This document shows, in pieces, positions 1 to 13,289 of a DNA stretch of 64,000 bases. The stretch comes from Thunnus maccoyii (lineage: Eukaryota > Chordata > Actinopteri > Scombriformes > Scombridae). The position numbers were made by a program, and so were the translations under genes. Location of the stretch: the NCBI RefSeq assembly GCF_910596095.1, contig NC_056554.1:744001-808000 (forward strand), written 5' to 3'. How positions within the stretch are numbered: position 1 is the stretch's first letter; each line of letters begins with the position of its first letter. A model generated the notes under the pieces. The model did no database searches, had not been told where the DNA came from, and worked only from the letters and a program-made list of their open reading frames with translations.

Positions 1-150
1 TTTACGGAAGCAAACCTGCTAGTTAGTTCAGCCAGACAGATTTTTCAGATGTTCATAAAATGGATTTTCCTTCTGTATGGTCAAACTTTCATAAAAAGTT
101 GTCAAGCAATAGTCTCAGATTTTCATTACAGTTTCTGTGTTTACATCTAC

Positions 151-3100
151 CTGTATCGCAATAGGTATGAGTCCTTGGTCTGGATGTTGGTAAAGCAGAC
201 ACAGGGGAGCAGCGATGTACTGAGGTTTTCCCCTGATTGTGTTGGTGGGAATCCCATCAACGATGGCATAGTCCAACAAGAAGATGTTCCCTGCCTGGAT
301 GGGAGAGGAATCGATCAATGAGAAGAAGTGAGGACAGTGAAGGAAACAGTGATGGAAGAAGTACTCAGATCCTTTACCTCAGTAAAGGTACCAATCCAGC
401 AATGTAAAAATATCCCATTACAAGTACAAGTCCTGCATGAAAAATCCCATATGTATAGAAGTAGCCTACATAAGTATTAGCAGCAAGATGTAGTAAAGTA
501 TTAAGCTGAAAACACACTGCCGCACTGCAGCGCATCATATGTCGCTCATCAAGTGATAGTAGTTACCTGGATGTAACTCCAGTTCTATGAGTACAAAGTG
601 GGACAACAAAATGCCATGAGTGAGTCGCCTATTGTGGTTGTCCATTTTTGATTAATAACTTGAAAAATAATACTATTCTGAGCCTTGAAATCATGTTTTG
701 AAAGCAGCTGATCAGCCACCAATACATTTTTGCCTTGTATAGAAGCACAAGTGAAATAGTTGAAACTACAGTGAAAAGCAAGCAACAAACTAACGTCTAT
801 AGTTGGGCAAACATTGTATTGATGTGCAAAACAGCTTGGAAAAAAATGTGTTTCTCCAGGGGCGGCAACGCTGGAAATAGGACAGAGGAGCAAAGTGACA
901 TGTGCCTAACCACTGGTGTGGGCGTTGTACATATGCACACCATTGGGCAGCGGTGTGCTTTGGACCTTAAAATAAAAATGGTTTGGTCCCTCTGACTGAT
1001 ATATTATTATATATGACATCATTAGATTATTAATACTGAAGCATCAGTGTTAGAGCAGCATGTTACTGTTGTAGCTGCTGGAGGTGGAGCTAGTTTCAAC
1101 TACTTTACATACAGTTAGTTAGTTTAGTCCAGTGGTTCCCAACCTAGGGGTCGGGCCCCTCCAAAGTGTCAGCAGATAAATCTGAGGGGTCGTGAGATGA
1201 TTAATGGGAGAGGAAAGAAGAAAAAACAAAGTTCTGATACACAAATCTGTTTTCAGTTTTTTGACTTTTTCTCTAATCTTTGATTTTTGCTGAAATATTG
1301 GATCCTTTGAACATTTATTGAAATGAAAGCATGTGAGAAGTTTAGAGGGAAAATCACTATTTGGTGGAGCTGTTAACAACTCATAGACATGTGAAATGTG
1401 ACCCCGACTACACACTGCTTTTTGTAAGACATCAAAAGCCAAAAAGGTTGGAAACCACTGGTTTCATCTTTAACAATGTGTTGTATTTTAAAAGCTTGTT
1501 ATATTATCCATTGTGTCAAATCTTCATCTGAAAAAGTAATTAAAGCTGTCAAATAAATGTAGTGGAGTAGAAAGTGCAATATTTCCCTTTGAAATGTAGT
1601 GGACTGGAAGTATAAAGTAGCATCAAATGGAAATGCTCAAGTAAAGTACAAGTACCTCAAGATTGCACTAAAGTACAGTACTTGAGTAAATGCACTTAGT
1701 TACTTTCTACTGCTGGAAGGAGGAGAGTATAAGATGAATGAACACTTTCCAAACAGAAATCACACAGACAATTCAGAAGTTGATCTCCATGAACTGCTAC
1801 ATTTGTGGTGTCCCATCAAAGCCTGCACAGAGTATACAGACAGATGTAGAGTATTTCTCCACCTTTAGCTCTTTGTTCAGGTTGGTCCTGGGAGGCAGGG
1901 AGCTCTGCACCATGTCTGGTGTGACAGGGAAGTTTCCTGGCAGCGTCTTGCACCTCTGGATCATTCTTGGGTTGGAGCCATTCAGACACTGGTATCCAAA
2001 GAACCAGTCCTCTTTCCAATGCTCCATACAGTACTCTGAGTCAAACACATATGTCATACTCGGTGAGTAATCAACACTAGTGGCTTCTGTCTTAAAGAGA
2101 AATGTGTATAGACTGTACATGCCAGTAATGTTAAGGCAGCCTGTTATATTAACAAAGATAATAGTTATTTTGTTAGCACTGAACAGCAGCACCTCCCATG
2201 GGGATTTGATACAAGCTCTATGTCTTAGACTCATATTACATCTCAAGACAGCCTGGTCATAGATACCCTCTTTGGGAAAACTCATTGTGTAATAGAGGCT
2301 TTTGGAACAGAAGCTAGCCCAGGAAGTAGGGCAGGTGTAGCTCCGTCTTTGATTGTAGCGATGGCTTTCAACCAACACTGTTCCCGTCTGCTTTGGCCAA
2401 ATGTTTTTAGCTGCTCAACCACCTCACAGAGGAAGTACAGGGATTAAATAGTAAATTAACTGTTAACTTGGCCCCTTGTTCTGTCAATGTAAAGAATCCT
2501 GCAGACTCAAAAGGTGTGATTGGTTTGCCAAAAACACACAAGAAAATATATTTAGTGGTTTAGACAGCTAACTCTGGGTTTTGGTGTCGCAAAGGTCTAA
2601 AGGCCTCAGTGTGCTGCAAATGAACTAGGCTGTATGACAATTCATCCGACCACATCTAAAGGCAAAAGTGAGGATAATGGTGCACACTTTCACACAGTCT
2701 CTCCTCATGTTGTTGCATGTGTTGTTTACATGAAAAGTGACAGAAGTGGTTGTGGGACAAATGAAAAAAGATAGGTTGAGAGAGAAGTTCTGCACCAGTT
2801 CTCATTAGGATTTTCTCATTTGTCTATTAATAAAAACTAAATGCCATCAGAATAATTTAATGTGAAAATGCTATAATCTCATAAAAAAAATGTACTCATC
2901 GAGGCTTTACAGTTTTAATCCTTAATATTTTCATGAAATCAGACCTCATTTTGATACTATTTTTCAGCAATAACCATTAAATGTATATATATTTTGCAAT
3001 TACCTCTTTATGTGTTATTTTTGATAGTTAGTAGCAGGGTCCACCATTCTCACTCTGGATTGAAACTGCACTCACACATGAGGGATTGGTAGGAAATGAT

Positions 3101-3882
3101 GCAGCATGTAATCTTGGGGTTTGTTATTTGAGCTCACTAATATCAACCTTGCTGTTTACTGTTCACTCTCCTACAGCCGTATCAGAACTGTATCAATTTA
3201 GTGCTAATCCTACTGTTGCTGCTTCACATTCAACTGGTAAAACATGGTGTGACTTTTTTTGTGAGCAAGCCACAGAAAACAGAATGTATTTGTCACAGAT
3301 GTTAGCCTTGACAACGTTAATCAAAAATCTGTTGTTGTGCTTCTGTTGTATTTCTGACAATGCAGCTGCTCAACGTGTGTTTGCTGTAGTATGAAACCAC
3401 AGGTGTCACCAAATCAACCAGTGACAAGCGATAAAGAGCACAGAAAAACTTGCAGACTGACAGAGCGGATGTGTGTCTGTGTATGTATTTACCCACCAGC
3501 AATGGGACTTCTCAGCTTCCAGAAGATCCGTTTAAAATCATCCAGGTCATTCCAGGACTTCCCAAACCTGATGGCCATCTTTTTCAGTGACAACTCCAGC
3601 AAGCTGATGATAAGGAAGGTTGCATGCGTAATTTATGTTTATACAGGTGTGATTATACAGTTACATACATGAACTCCACTGTCATCCCCTTAAAAAATGT
3701 TCTTTCATCAGTTTTACCATTTTATTTGGGACAAAAATCAAGTCCCCATAAAGTTAAATATTAAATTTTAGGGTGAAGACCTGGTTTAAAGTTAAGGTAT
3801 GGTTAGGGTTGGGGTTAGGGTTAGACAAATAGTGGTTAAGTGGCTAGGTCTCTTAAGTCTTCTGAAGTGATGGAAACACGAC

Positions 3883-3916
<34 letters not shown>

Positions 3917-6900
3917 TGTGTGTGTGTGTGTGTGTCTGTGTGTGTGTGTGCACACCACCTACGCATAGTGTAGGGAATGTTCAAAGTCACTCCTCTTCTC
4001 ATTGTCAAAGCGGACATCTTGGGGTAAATCTGCTTCTGTTTTAGCATCGATGCATCTGGGAATCCCTGGAGCCCACGTCACCCATCTGACAGACACGCCC
4101 AAACAATATCATACAAATATCTATACAAATGTGAAGCTGTGTCTATGTGTTTTTATTGTGTGTGTATTCGACCTGTAAGTCTTCTGTCTGTCCTGCAGCT
4201 CTGTCTGTCTGTGTGCCAACAGCAGAGGTAAGGAGTCATCCCTCAGTGTCCTAGCTAAGGAGACATGACAGAGAGAGAGACAGGAAAGTCCATCTTTAGC
4301 AATAGTACAGACCTACAGGGTCTCATGCCCACAGCCCCAAGGTTTTGGAGGGTCCTACAGAGAGGAGGGGTAGAGGTGTGGGTAGAGAATCTACTCGCTA
4401 ATTAGTGTTGACTTTAGGGTTTAAACTTTTTGTCATGTTTGCCTCTGTGTGGAAAATACAACACCTTGACAAGTATTAGTTGGTTAGTAGTTGCTTTTAT
4501 TTTCATGTGAAGTTGCTTAGTATAAAATTGGCCTCTGTCTTTAATTTGAAATTTAAAGTATTTCAGATTTCTTTTATTTACTTTTAAGTCATAAAGTTAT
4601 AACATGAGTCTTCCTCTTAGATGCTCTCTGATGTTGGCCATTGATGAAACATCAGCGGAACCCTGAATATCTTTAACAAATTTCATGGAAATGGAAATGG
4701 AAAGCAGTCATAGCAATCCCAGCATTCCAGCCTTTGTGCATGAAGATACAGACCTCTCTGGTTTGATCTAGATAATGACATCTGATCCACAGGCCTTGGC
4801 ATTTATATTTGGTATTAATAAGTGTTCTCATTATCTCCATTCTGACCACATTGTCATCAGATCTCAATATGTAGATCGGTTAGTCAGGTTGGTAGACTTG
4901 TCAACAAACATGGCACATCCCAGGTTAAGGAAAGCAGTGCCATTGGCGGACATCATTCACTTTTAAATCACTTTTTGATAGGAAAGACCTGCTACTGCCA
5001 CTATTTGTAGCTTTTGCTGGCCAGCTTAAGCCAGTGGGAGGCAGAGTCAGTTGACCTTTTGACTTGTTGTGCAGATATGACCGCTTAAGAATGCAGTCAT
5101 ACTGTACAGATTCTATTTACACCTGACTGAGATCAGATCACAGTGTGAGTCAGATCACTTTCAGATCACATTCTGACCACAAATTGTTCTGCTTGCATTG
5201 GCGTCTTTCTCCAGATAGGATATCCAGATACTGATGCATGTTAATGCAAGGTGTACATGGGGTAACAGAGCAGGAAATTGGCAGTGATGATGAAGCTCAG
5301 TAGTCCCGAAATCTCAGCCCAGTAACCTAGAAATGACCTTCATATTGGTGGATTCCATAGGCCATGATTTATGTCTGATGCCAACATGTAGTGCCAATGC
5401 AGAAAGTAATATGTCTTTAAGTAGACAAGGAGAGAAAGTAAGGGTGTGGAGATTGATGGGTGTGTAGCACATTCAAGTCTCACATGAGGAATGTCTTCTA
5501 TGTGTCCCCTCCAACCCCTCACCCTGACCCTTTCTCATACCAAGTGTTTGAATTATCAAATCTATACCATTATTACCTAACTCATAATAATGATCTTCCC
5601 CTACCTTAACCATACTGTAGTTGTCATGTGAAGATATTGTAGAAAGAAATAATTATTTAAAAAGTTAGCATTGCAAAACTTTGTCACTCAGTTTGCAGTA
5701 CTTTCATAAAAGATACAGGTGGACAAAACAATACAACACAGAAAGAATGATCAGTCCACAGGATTTGCATGTGCCCAGCCTTGTGCCAGCAAAAAAAAAC
5801 AGAACCTGATGGCTGATGCTTCACTGTTGAGAAATTTGAATGTCACAATGCCTTCATTTGACACAGTGTAAGAGCAGCTGCTTAGGATAACTAGTCTGCC
5901 ACTAAGCAGTGTACTGGATCAGTTGGGGTTGACTGCCTTGCTCAAAAGCACCTTGAGTGTACCTTTACAGCTGACCATAAGCAGCTTATTCCAAATGTCT
6001 AGAATCTTCCCTACCTGTTCCTTCTCTTATTTCCAGCTTTATGTCTCCTATAAGCCAGCGGTAACATGGAAAAGTCAGCACTTTGTCTCCACCTGGAAGT
6101 TCCACAGTGACATAGCGGCAGAACCAGTTATCTTCCACCCAGTATTTCTGTTTCTCCAGTCTGACCAGTAGCAGGGAGCCTAAAGGAGAAGGGCTGTTCA
6201 CCTTGTACTGATCCACCTGATAGAAACGGGGGGATGGGGGATGGAGGAAGGAAATGACAAAGATAAAAATCATCATTGCAAGCATTAACAGCAGTAATAC
6301 ATATAAACATAGACAAACACTACAGCATTCAAAGGTCTCTGTGTGCCCTGTATGATATACAACTTTACAACTTCTGGCCCTCCTCTCCTCTCCAACCATC
6401 AATCCAGACTCTACTATTTATCCCCCAGTCTCCTCCTAGATGAGCCCAGAAAAACTTCTAAAGGGAGGCATACAGGAGGCATCTTATCAGTTGCCTGAAC
6501 TTTGGCTGGCTCCTTTTGACATGAAGGAGCAGTGGTTTCACTCTTTCCAGACGACTGGGCAAGTCACACACTTTCTAGGTGGGAGACTGGACACCCTGCT
6601 TATCTGAGATCTCATTCTTTCGGTTGAGTTCATGACCATTGGCAAGGAGTTGAACATAGATTGACCAGCAAATCAATAGTTTCACCTTTAGGCTTAGCAC
6701 ACTCTTCACTACAACAATCTGGCACACTGCAGCTCCATCTTACCTTCGCTTAGCCTCAAATCTTTCGTCAGATACTTGAACTCCTTCACTGGAGGTAGCA
6801 ACTCCTGGAGTAGTGACCTTCATAAAGAAGGACTCTAATTCTGTTCGGCTAAATGTCGGAATGTGAATTGTGGGCATCTATCATTGAAATCGTGTCCGCT

Positions 6901-7780
6901 CCACTATACATATACTTGCTATACTGGCGTTACACTGGTCTTCACATAGAAGTTGTCCCATAATGCTAGAATGACCAAATCAGATGGGATACTTACTTAT
7001 TTAATTAATAATGGATGCTCCACTGGACATCAAATTGCTATGGCAATTTGAATATTTAATTTAGGTCAGGTCCAAGATTTGTTGTCAGAGTACGTAGTTT
7101 GTTTTTTGCAGTTAGCAATCGTATCACTGAATGCTGTGATGATAAAGACAATGCATCTGCCTTCAGTTGAGTCTGACCTAATTTCAGGGTGTTGCTGGTT
7201 CTAACTGTTACATTCAAACCGGTGCAAACTAGTTTTATACAAAAACTGTTTATAAGGTTATAAATAGCTCAGCAGCTATCAATCTGCAACAGAGTTACTG
7301 CATCATGATTGTTATGCGGTTTTTAATCAGAAAGTCAGATAATGTGGCTTCCTCTGCAGGAGGAGATGATCTCCAATGCTAAAAAAGACTCAAAATTTAG
7401 TGTTAAAGATTCATTCGTTCAAGTATGGAACACCTCTAGTAGACATACTGTATCTGTCTCAGTGTCTGTCTCAGAATTTTCAAAATGTTGGAGCACAACT
7501 GTGAGATATATCATTCCACCCAATCTTTTCAGATATCATTGTCAACATGGACAAACAAAAGATCTGTCCAGAAAAACTGTAAAAGCAGTTGAAATCTATT
7601 TGTCAAATATGACTCTGCCTTCGACACACTTACTGCTCCTCGACAGAAGTCCAGCCCAGGGTTGTCCAGCAGGGTACGCTCACTCTCCCCTCTCTCCCCC
7701 ACCAGGGTCACAAAGATGTAGTTGTTGGTGCCTGAATACTCGGATGTACCAGTTGCCACTGTTACAGTGTAGACTTCCAT
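151..7780 (-). CDS. Lipoxygenase, ALOX15B/ALOXE3-like, first seven coding exons (partial)
   Basis: Lipoxygenases oxygenate polyunsaturated fatty acids, or isomerise the hydroperoxides in ALOXE3-type enzymes. Coding exons, in transcript order: 7634-7780, 6015-6216, 4173-4254, 3963-4085, 3497-3603, 1863-2035, 151-294. All have GT/AG borders and phases join without a break (978 nt, 326 codons). Exons 1-2 encode the PLAT/beta-barrel domain: MEVYTVTVATGTSEYSG at the start, then LVRLEKQKYWVEDNWFC and FPCYRW. Exon 3 gives LLAHRQTELQDRQKTY, exon 5 SWNDLDDFKRIFW, exon 6 EHWKEDWFFGYQ and exon 7 GNIFLLDYAIVDGIP. Exon lengths of 82, 123, 107 and 144 nt match the conserved ALOX gene structure. The iron-binding His residues and the C-terminal Ile lie beyond position 1, so catalytic competence cannot be judged. 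LVGERGESE and LDNPG favour the 15B/E3 branch over ALOX5 or ALOX12. This is a family-level call; the exact paralogue is uncertain. Confidence 0.92.
347..1715. repeat. Non-autonomous hAT-like DNA element with a second one nested inside, in a lipoxygenase intron
   Basis: The left end begins CAGTGATGGAAGAAGTACTC; the right end, read in reverse, begins CAGCAGTAGAAAGTAACT. These are imperfect terminal inverted repeats. Flanking 8-mers gaaggaaa and gaaggagg match at 6 of 8 positions, as for a worn hAT target duplication. The interior repeats aagtac/gtactt motifs. At about 1130-1463 lies an inner unit whose ends are CAGTGGTTCCCAACCT and its inverted near-copy, a second hAT-like signature. No transposase is present. 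It sits between exons 1863-2035 and 151-294. Confidence 0.7.
3883..3950. repeat. GT/CA microsatellite
   Basis: An almost pure TG dinucleotide run with a few interruptions, immediately 3' (in gene sense) of the lipoxygenase exon at 3963-4085. It lies in the intron about 13 bases past the donor site. A short telomere-like GGTTAGGGTT stretch lies at about 3800-3823. Confidence 0.9.
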
Positions 7781-8654
7781 CTAAGGATATATATACACAC
7801 ACACAGCATGTTAATGAACAGGGGGTTCAACTGACAACTTGTAGGTACGTGCAGGTCCCTACAGATGCCTTGTTTTCACTGATCAGCACTGATGAACCTC
7901 AATCAGATCACCATTGAAAGAAGCCTATGTTTTACAGGCTGTTATACTCTGGTCCTTGGATTATGAAGGGAACTCAACATACACTGTATATCCAGAAGTA
8001 TGTGGACAATCCTTAGCTGCCTCAGCCACGGCCATTGCTAACAGGTGTGTAAACTCAAGCATGGAGCCATACATTAGCTTAGTCCCAGTTCCATACTACA
8101 CACTGATACTAATTCTATTGCCATTTCTTAATTGCAGTTATTATACAAGAAATCAATATAATACATCATTTCATATTAGCAGGAGATGATGCAATATGAG
8201 CACTGTGCAAAAGCAAACTGCGACGGAATGCCACCGCTAGTTAAAGCTAACAAACACAGCAAAATGTCTCTTCAAAAATTCAGTAGATGAGGTGTTCTTG
8301 GAGATGTTCTACCACCATCCGCTATCATTATTACTATTTTAACTGTAAAGTGTCTTTGAGTATCCTGAAAAGTGCTCTATAAATAAAATGCATCATTATT
8401 GCTATTGCTATTGTTATTGTTATTGTTATTTACTGCTTACTGTCCAGCTGTGAGTAGCTCGATTTCCTTTGGGCATTGCACTGTGGGACAATATCAACAG
8501 CACACTCAAAAATCAAGGGCTTTATAGTCAACATACCAACTGTTTTGAGTACACTTAATTTAGTCACTATTCCAGTGTGAATACACTACATACTCAACAC
8601 TTACTTAGAATTAGTGTGTAATCTTGGGGCACAGCTATTGTCTTGACTGACATA

Positions 8655-9470
8655 TACAGTAGATTGGATTGTACTGAAGAGCTCAGTGACTTTCAACATG
8701 TCATTAGGATGCTATCTTTCCAATAAAGTCTGCTACTGTGAAGTGGAAACATCCATTAACAGCTCAGCTACAAAGGCTCCACATGCTCACAGAACAGGAC
8801 GGCCAAGTTGTGTAGCATGTAATGTCTAAACATCACTTGCCTTTGTTTCAGTTCCAAACTGACTCAGGGGAGCAAATTCAAAACAAGAACTGTTTGCCGT
8901 AATGATGCAGGTTTCCATGGCAGTGACGCAGCACACAAGCCTAGTATCACCATGACAATGCCAAGAGTTGGCTGGACTGGTACAAAGCACAGCGCCACTG
9001 GACTTTCTGAAGTGATAAATCACGCTTATCTAGCAGTGTGATGGACACCAGGAGAACACTCCCTTCCTGAATGCAGAGTGCCAACTATAATTGTCTGTGG
9101 CTTCCTGGTGTGGGCCCCTTACTTCCAATATAAGGAAATTTTGATACTACTGTATACAATGAAATTTTAGACAATGAGGTGGTTTCCTGTTGCTTCCACA
9201 CTCAAAGCCGATATCATAAAGAAATGTTTTTCTCAGTTTGCTGTAGAAGAACTTGACTGGCCTGCACAGAACCCTGACCTCAACCCCATCCAACACCAGC
9301 CAGACCTCATCACCCAATATCCGTGTTGGACTTCACTTATGCTCTTGTGTCTGAATGGGAGCAAATCCCTGCAACCAGATTCCAACATCTGCTGAAAAGC
9401 CTGAAACAAAAGACTGGAGGCTGTTATAGCAGCAGATTCAAGAACATGGTGTCAGAATCACAGGTTCAAC
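8655..9470 (+). mobile_element. Degenerate Tc1/mariner transposon (salmonid-Tc1-like)
   Basis: Plus-strand DNA follows the standard fish Tc1 transposase order. It begins near the start with gtactgaagagctcagtgac (KSSVTF-type region), then the linker region with gaagtggaaacatcc, then the catalytic-core segment ggactttctgaagtgataaa tcacgc. It continues with cttgactggcctgcacagaa ccctgacctcaacccc (the DWPAQNPDLNP motif) and ends with the region before the 3' repeat, gaggctgttatagcagcag. Frameshifts, stops and deletions are frequent, so no transposase can be made. Terminal repeats are not clear at these borders. Confidence 0.85.
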
Positions 9471-11111
9471 TATCACACTAACATTGAGCATCCTAGATAA
9501 ATGGCTTTACCTAACCCTAACCCTGCAAAGCTGGTTATCAACTGGCTTTGTTAACTCTGGGTTTACCAATCTAGCTATGAGCATCTGAAACAAACAACCA
9601 ATCACATGCAACATCAACAAGTTCAGAGTTAATATTGAGATAAGATGAACATGTTGATACCTTTGAGGAAGCCTAGTACATATTTCTCCAGGAAATATTT
9701 TTAGTTTATACTACTTATAGTCAGAAACATCCCATGAACTTTTTTTTTTTACAGTCTAAGCCATTGCATATAAGCTATTTGATCACCCAGGTATTACAAC
9801 ATAAAGAAACTATAGTTGTCAGATATTCAGCCCGGTAGTAACATGCTGATGTGAGTATAATTTCCTGGTAATAATTTGAATATTATTTCAGAGATACCAA
9901 ATGTGTAAACCACACAGACGCAAATGAGCTTATGAAAACAATAGATAAGAGGTCTGCAACAGCAGATATCACTGCCCTTATACTTGTGGCAGGACGTGTG
10001 TTCACGTAATAGCTCTTCAAAGTCAAATATCTTTATTTCAAATGTGTTACTGTCTTACTTATTAATGAAAAGATCATGATGCAGTTTGCAGACTTGTGAT
10101 ATGGACCTCTGACCTTCAGAATAAAAGTAGTGAAAGGAATTGTACGATGGCTAACAAGCTATGACTCACTTATTTTCATGCATCATATGGCATATTATTG
10201 TACTCTCACTAATATGTTATTGCATCACTTTGCTTTTTTGGCTGTGTTTTTCTGTACATTAGTTACATTTATGCAAATGTGTGGATATTTAAAAACAACT
10301 TTATTTAGGAAAATGCACCATATTAGCGTAATATAAACTAAAACAATCAAGGTCTTCAAGACGGGGTCACATCATTAGCCACTAATAATGTAAACCCTGC
10401 CAATTGATATTTTATTTAGATGGTGCAACTTCCCTATAAAATATGCAATTAATTCAATTACCCAAACCAGTGAATCCCATATAGCATGTGCAGTATGCAT
10501 TCATCCAGCTAGTGTGGGAATGTCAAACCCAACATCAGATAAAAATTGTGGTATCCTGTGAAACACAGAGAGATGTATTTGGTCGTGATAGGCTTAATCA
10601 GCATCGTGTGAACTCGTTTGGCAAGGGCTTGAATATAATATAAATATTGTAAAATATAAATATTGTGTATAAACAATATTTTTTTCTACCATACAACTCC
10701 TGACAGGCTTACATTTTTACTTTATTCAAGATAATTATGTGGAAATGTATTTACGTACAGCCATTTGAAACTTCAATATATCACATCACATCAAGTTTCA
10801 GAGAAGAGTTGTGGAGGAAATATCCATTCATAACAACTGCAGAGGACATTTACTGTGATTAGTTTATCTGTGTCCTTTGTTGAACCAACAAGTAACTTCT
10901 GAACCCCACAGAGTCTCTTCAGTCAAATAAATGCTACACAAAACCACCAGCAAGAATGTTGTACCCTACTTTGTTGGCCATAAAACTAACTAACAATAAA
11001 GTACGCACCACACATAGGGCCTGACGTTATGACCTCAATCAAAGAGAGATTAGTGTGTTATCCATCTATCTTTGGGTTTAACTCAGGTTTTCGTAACTTC
11101 AGAGGATCAGA

Positions 11112-11408
11112 TCATACCTGCCAACAAGGACACACATAAGTAGTAGATATCGCTTTCCTGTTCCAGAGTTTCCATGTGTCAGATGAAAGTGAGGAGTTGG
11201 ATAAATCCAGCACTGATGAATAGGTTATTACAAGGGTTTCTTGAAGGAAGTGGGTAGGAATGATATCAACAGAACCAGAGGAGTTACTCATTTTGGTAAT
11301 GGTCTCAGTTACATTTTCAATTGTTAGTGTATCAAAAGATGTTAAGGCACAGTTGGTGCAAGGAGAGGGTTCAGTGATCAGTATTTTTTCAAATGATCTG
11401 TTCTGCAC
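11112..11408 (-). mobile_element. LINE reverse-transcriptase ORF fragment
   Basis: The minus-strand reading gives ENVTETITKMSNSSGSVDII followed by PTHFLQE and INSSLSS-like LSNSSLSS. This resembles the segment between endonuclease and reverse transcriptase in fish non-LTR retrotransposons, which carry a typical TIxKMKSSxxxxDIIPTxFLKE pattern. It is about 100 residues long and broken on both sides. The element family was not determined. Confidence 0.55.
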
Positions 11409-12205
11409 AATCTCCTTTTTATTTAAATATTACAACAATGCAAACAAGTTTCAATTATGATACACATTTAATACATGAACAGAAGACTTATGTAATTAGT
11501 TTGTTTGGCACCCCAAACAGTAACTTATTCCTGCACTGAGCCAACAATGGATTTACCAAATAAAGTGATGCAATCAGTGCAATAGCAGTGTCAGTAGGCA
11601 GTGTTGAGAGTAAGCAGATGCCCCAGCACATCCTCTCTAGTCCAAATGACTGAGTCAGCCATATATATTGTCAAAAAGATGAAAATACAAAGTATATATT
11701 GAATACTTGAATAGTTCGAAGGTTTATTTGAAACGATGGAAGTGCTCAAATTGAAAGATAATGAATACTGGCACAAAATCTCAACTTTGTGTGAAAAATA
11801 TTTGTTTTGACCTCAAAAGACATGAGTTATATTCACGTTCCTCAGAGGATGACTCCTATTGACATTGGTGATCCATTGGTGAACCACCCTGAGGTTGACA
11901 TTTGTGGTCCAGAGTGATGTATCTTCACAGCTATTAGATGGATTGACATGAAATTTGCTAGACATTCAATGTCCCTAGAGGATACATTCTAATGACTTTG
12001 GTGATCCTCTGACTTTTTCCTCTAGCACCACCAGCAGCTTTTCATTTATCCTGTGAAATGTCTCAGGACCTACGGGATGGATTGGCACACAGATATGCAT
12101 TGTGCCCTGAGGATAAATGCTACTGACTTTGGCAATCCACTGAGTTTTCCTCTAGCACCATCGTGAGCTTTTTTTTTAAAATATCTCAAAAATTATTGGA
12201 TGAAC

Positions 12206-12819
12206 TTAGGCCCTGTTCACACCTGGCATTAACATGCATCTTGGGTGATCTGATCACAAGTGGACAGCTCTAAGTAGTTACAACTGTTACAACTGTCCCT
12301 GGTCTCCCCTACGTTAGTTCACACCTAGCATTACAATGCTAGGTGTGGTCACAAGTGGGTTTCCACTTGTGACCACTTGTGATGGGATCTCACTTCCCCA
12401 CCCCATATGCAAATGAACACATATATCATTTCCACACACCCACTTTACTACATGACACACCCACTTGGTTAGATTTAGGCATGATGAGGGGGATGGTTAG
12501 GGTTAGGGGTCAGGGGGCGTGTCACGTAACATGTATAGTAAAGTGGGTGTGTCGCATAGGTAAAGGGTAAGTCTGCAAGACTGTAAATAGACCCTTCTCT
12601 GTTATGGCTTCTTCTTCTTGTTTCGCACTTTAATATGATGACGTTGGTGCATTTTCACTTACGCAGAGGACATCAGTTGAGGAGGTGGTCCTTCAATGTG
12701 GCCCAGGACATATATATATTTGCATACACACAGCTAAAAGCATGTGGCCATATACAGACTGTGGTCTGAGTGATCAGATCTCAATGCGCATTTTATGACA
12801 GGTGTGAACAGAACCTTAG
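12206..12819. repeat. MITE with long inverted ends and internal hairpins
   Basis: The left end is TTAGGCCCTGTTCACACCTG followed by a GATCTGATCAC block; the right end is its inverted counterpart (ggtgtgaacagaaccttag with gatcagatctc). Inside are two short perfect hairpins: CACACCTAGCATT/AATGCTAGGTGTG near 12320-12347 and GTGGTCACAAGTGG/CCACTTGTGACCAC just after. Related pieces recur at about 5090-5262 and 55892-55990. There is no coding capacity. Confidence 0.7.
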
Positions 12820-12953
12820 TCTTGTTGATAAACATCTTCACACAATTGAAGCAAGATATGATTATTATCTTTATCCTGATTAAATAATAAGAGTCAGCTA
12901 TGAATGATCCTATTAGCATGTCAGAAGCCAAGAAGCAACAGAAAAACACTCAC

Positions 12954-13215
12954 CTTAGTCCAGAGCTGTGTTCAGAGATGAGTGTCAGCTCCTCGTTTTC
13001 TCCTCCTGCAGATTTCCTTTGGCACAGTTTGTATTCTGACACTTGACCCTCCTTTTCCTCTCTCTGCGTGTCTTTAATCTTCTCTCCTCCTCTCTGTTAA
13101 GAATCCTCACAGACCTCTGCTGTACACCCAACAGCATAAAGTTGTTTGAAACTATGAAAATCTTCTGTTTCTCTGTGGTTTGAATTTGCTCAGCGGGAGT
13201 GTCTCTCACACACAC
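12954..13215 (-). other. Candidate non-coding first exon / promoter area of the lipoxygenase
   Basis: On the minus strand a near-consensus donor AAG|GTGAGTG has its last exon base at 12954. The DNA on the transcript-upstream side (13000-13290) is pyrimidine-rich on the plus strand and could hold the transcription start. It lies 5.2 kb upstream of the start codon and in the same orientation. This is a splice-site-based guess; no coding potential or TATA box decides it. Confidence 0.25.
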
Positions 13216-13289
13216 TCCCTCTCTCTGACTTCACAGCTGAACTGACTTTCTCTCTCATACTCCCTTCAATCAGCCCTTTGTGCTTGGCG

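Larger units (their letters stand above)
7781..12953. other. Upstream / 5' intronic DNA of the lipoxygenase, mostly transposon relics
   Basis: No further lipoxygenase coding exon is seen upstream of the start codon at 7780. The stretch holds a decayed Tc1 element (8655-9470), a LINE scrap (about 11112-11408) and a 0.6-kb MITE (12206-12819). About 7975-8010 looks like a detached Tc1 terminal repeat (tccagaagtatgtggacaat). The rest is AT-rich with nothing recognisable. If the 12954 donor is real, this whole stretch is the first intron. Confidence 0.5.

Noticed and set aside
1797-2378. 193-codon minus-strand frame taken as a single gene
   Set aside because: Only 1863-2035 matches lipoxygenase, with AG/GT borders; the upstream part is intron read-through.
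3800-3823. Telomere-like GGTTAGGGTT motifs (also about 9509, 12495 and 63868)
   Set aside because: Only two to three units each; such short runs are common inside fish repeats and do not show an interstitial telomere.
8826-9023. 65-codon minus-strand frame
   Set aside because: It is antisense to the decayed Tc1 transposase.
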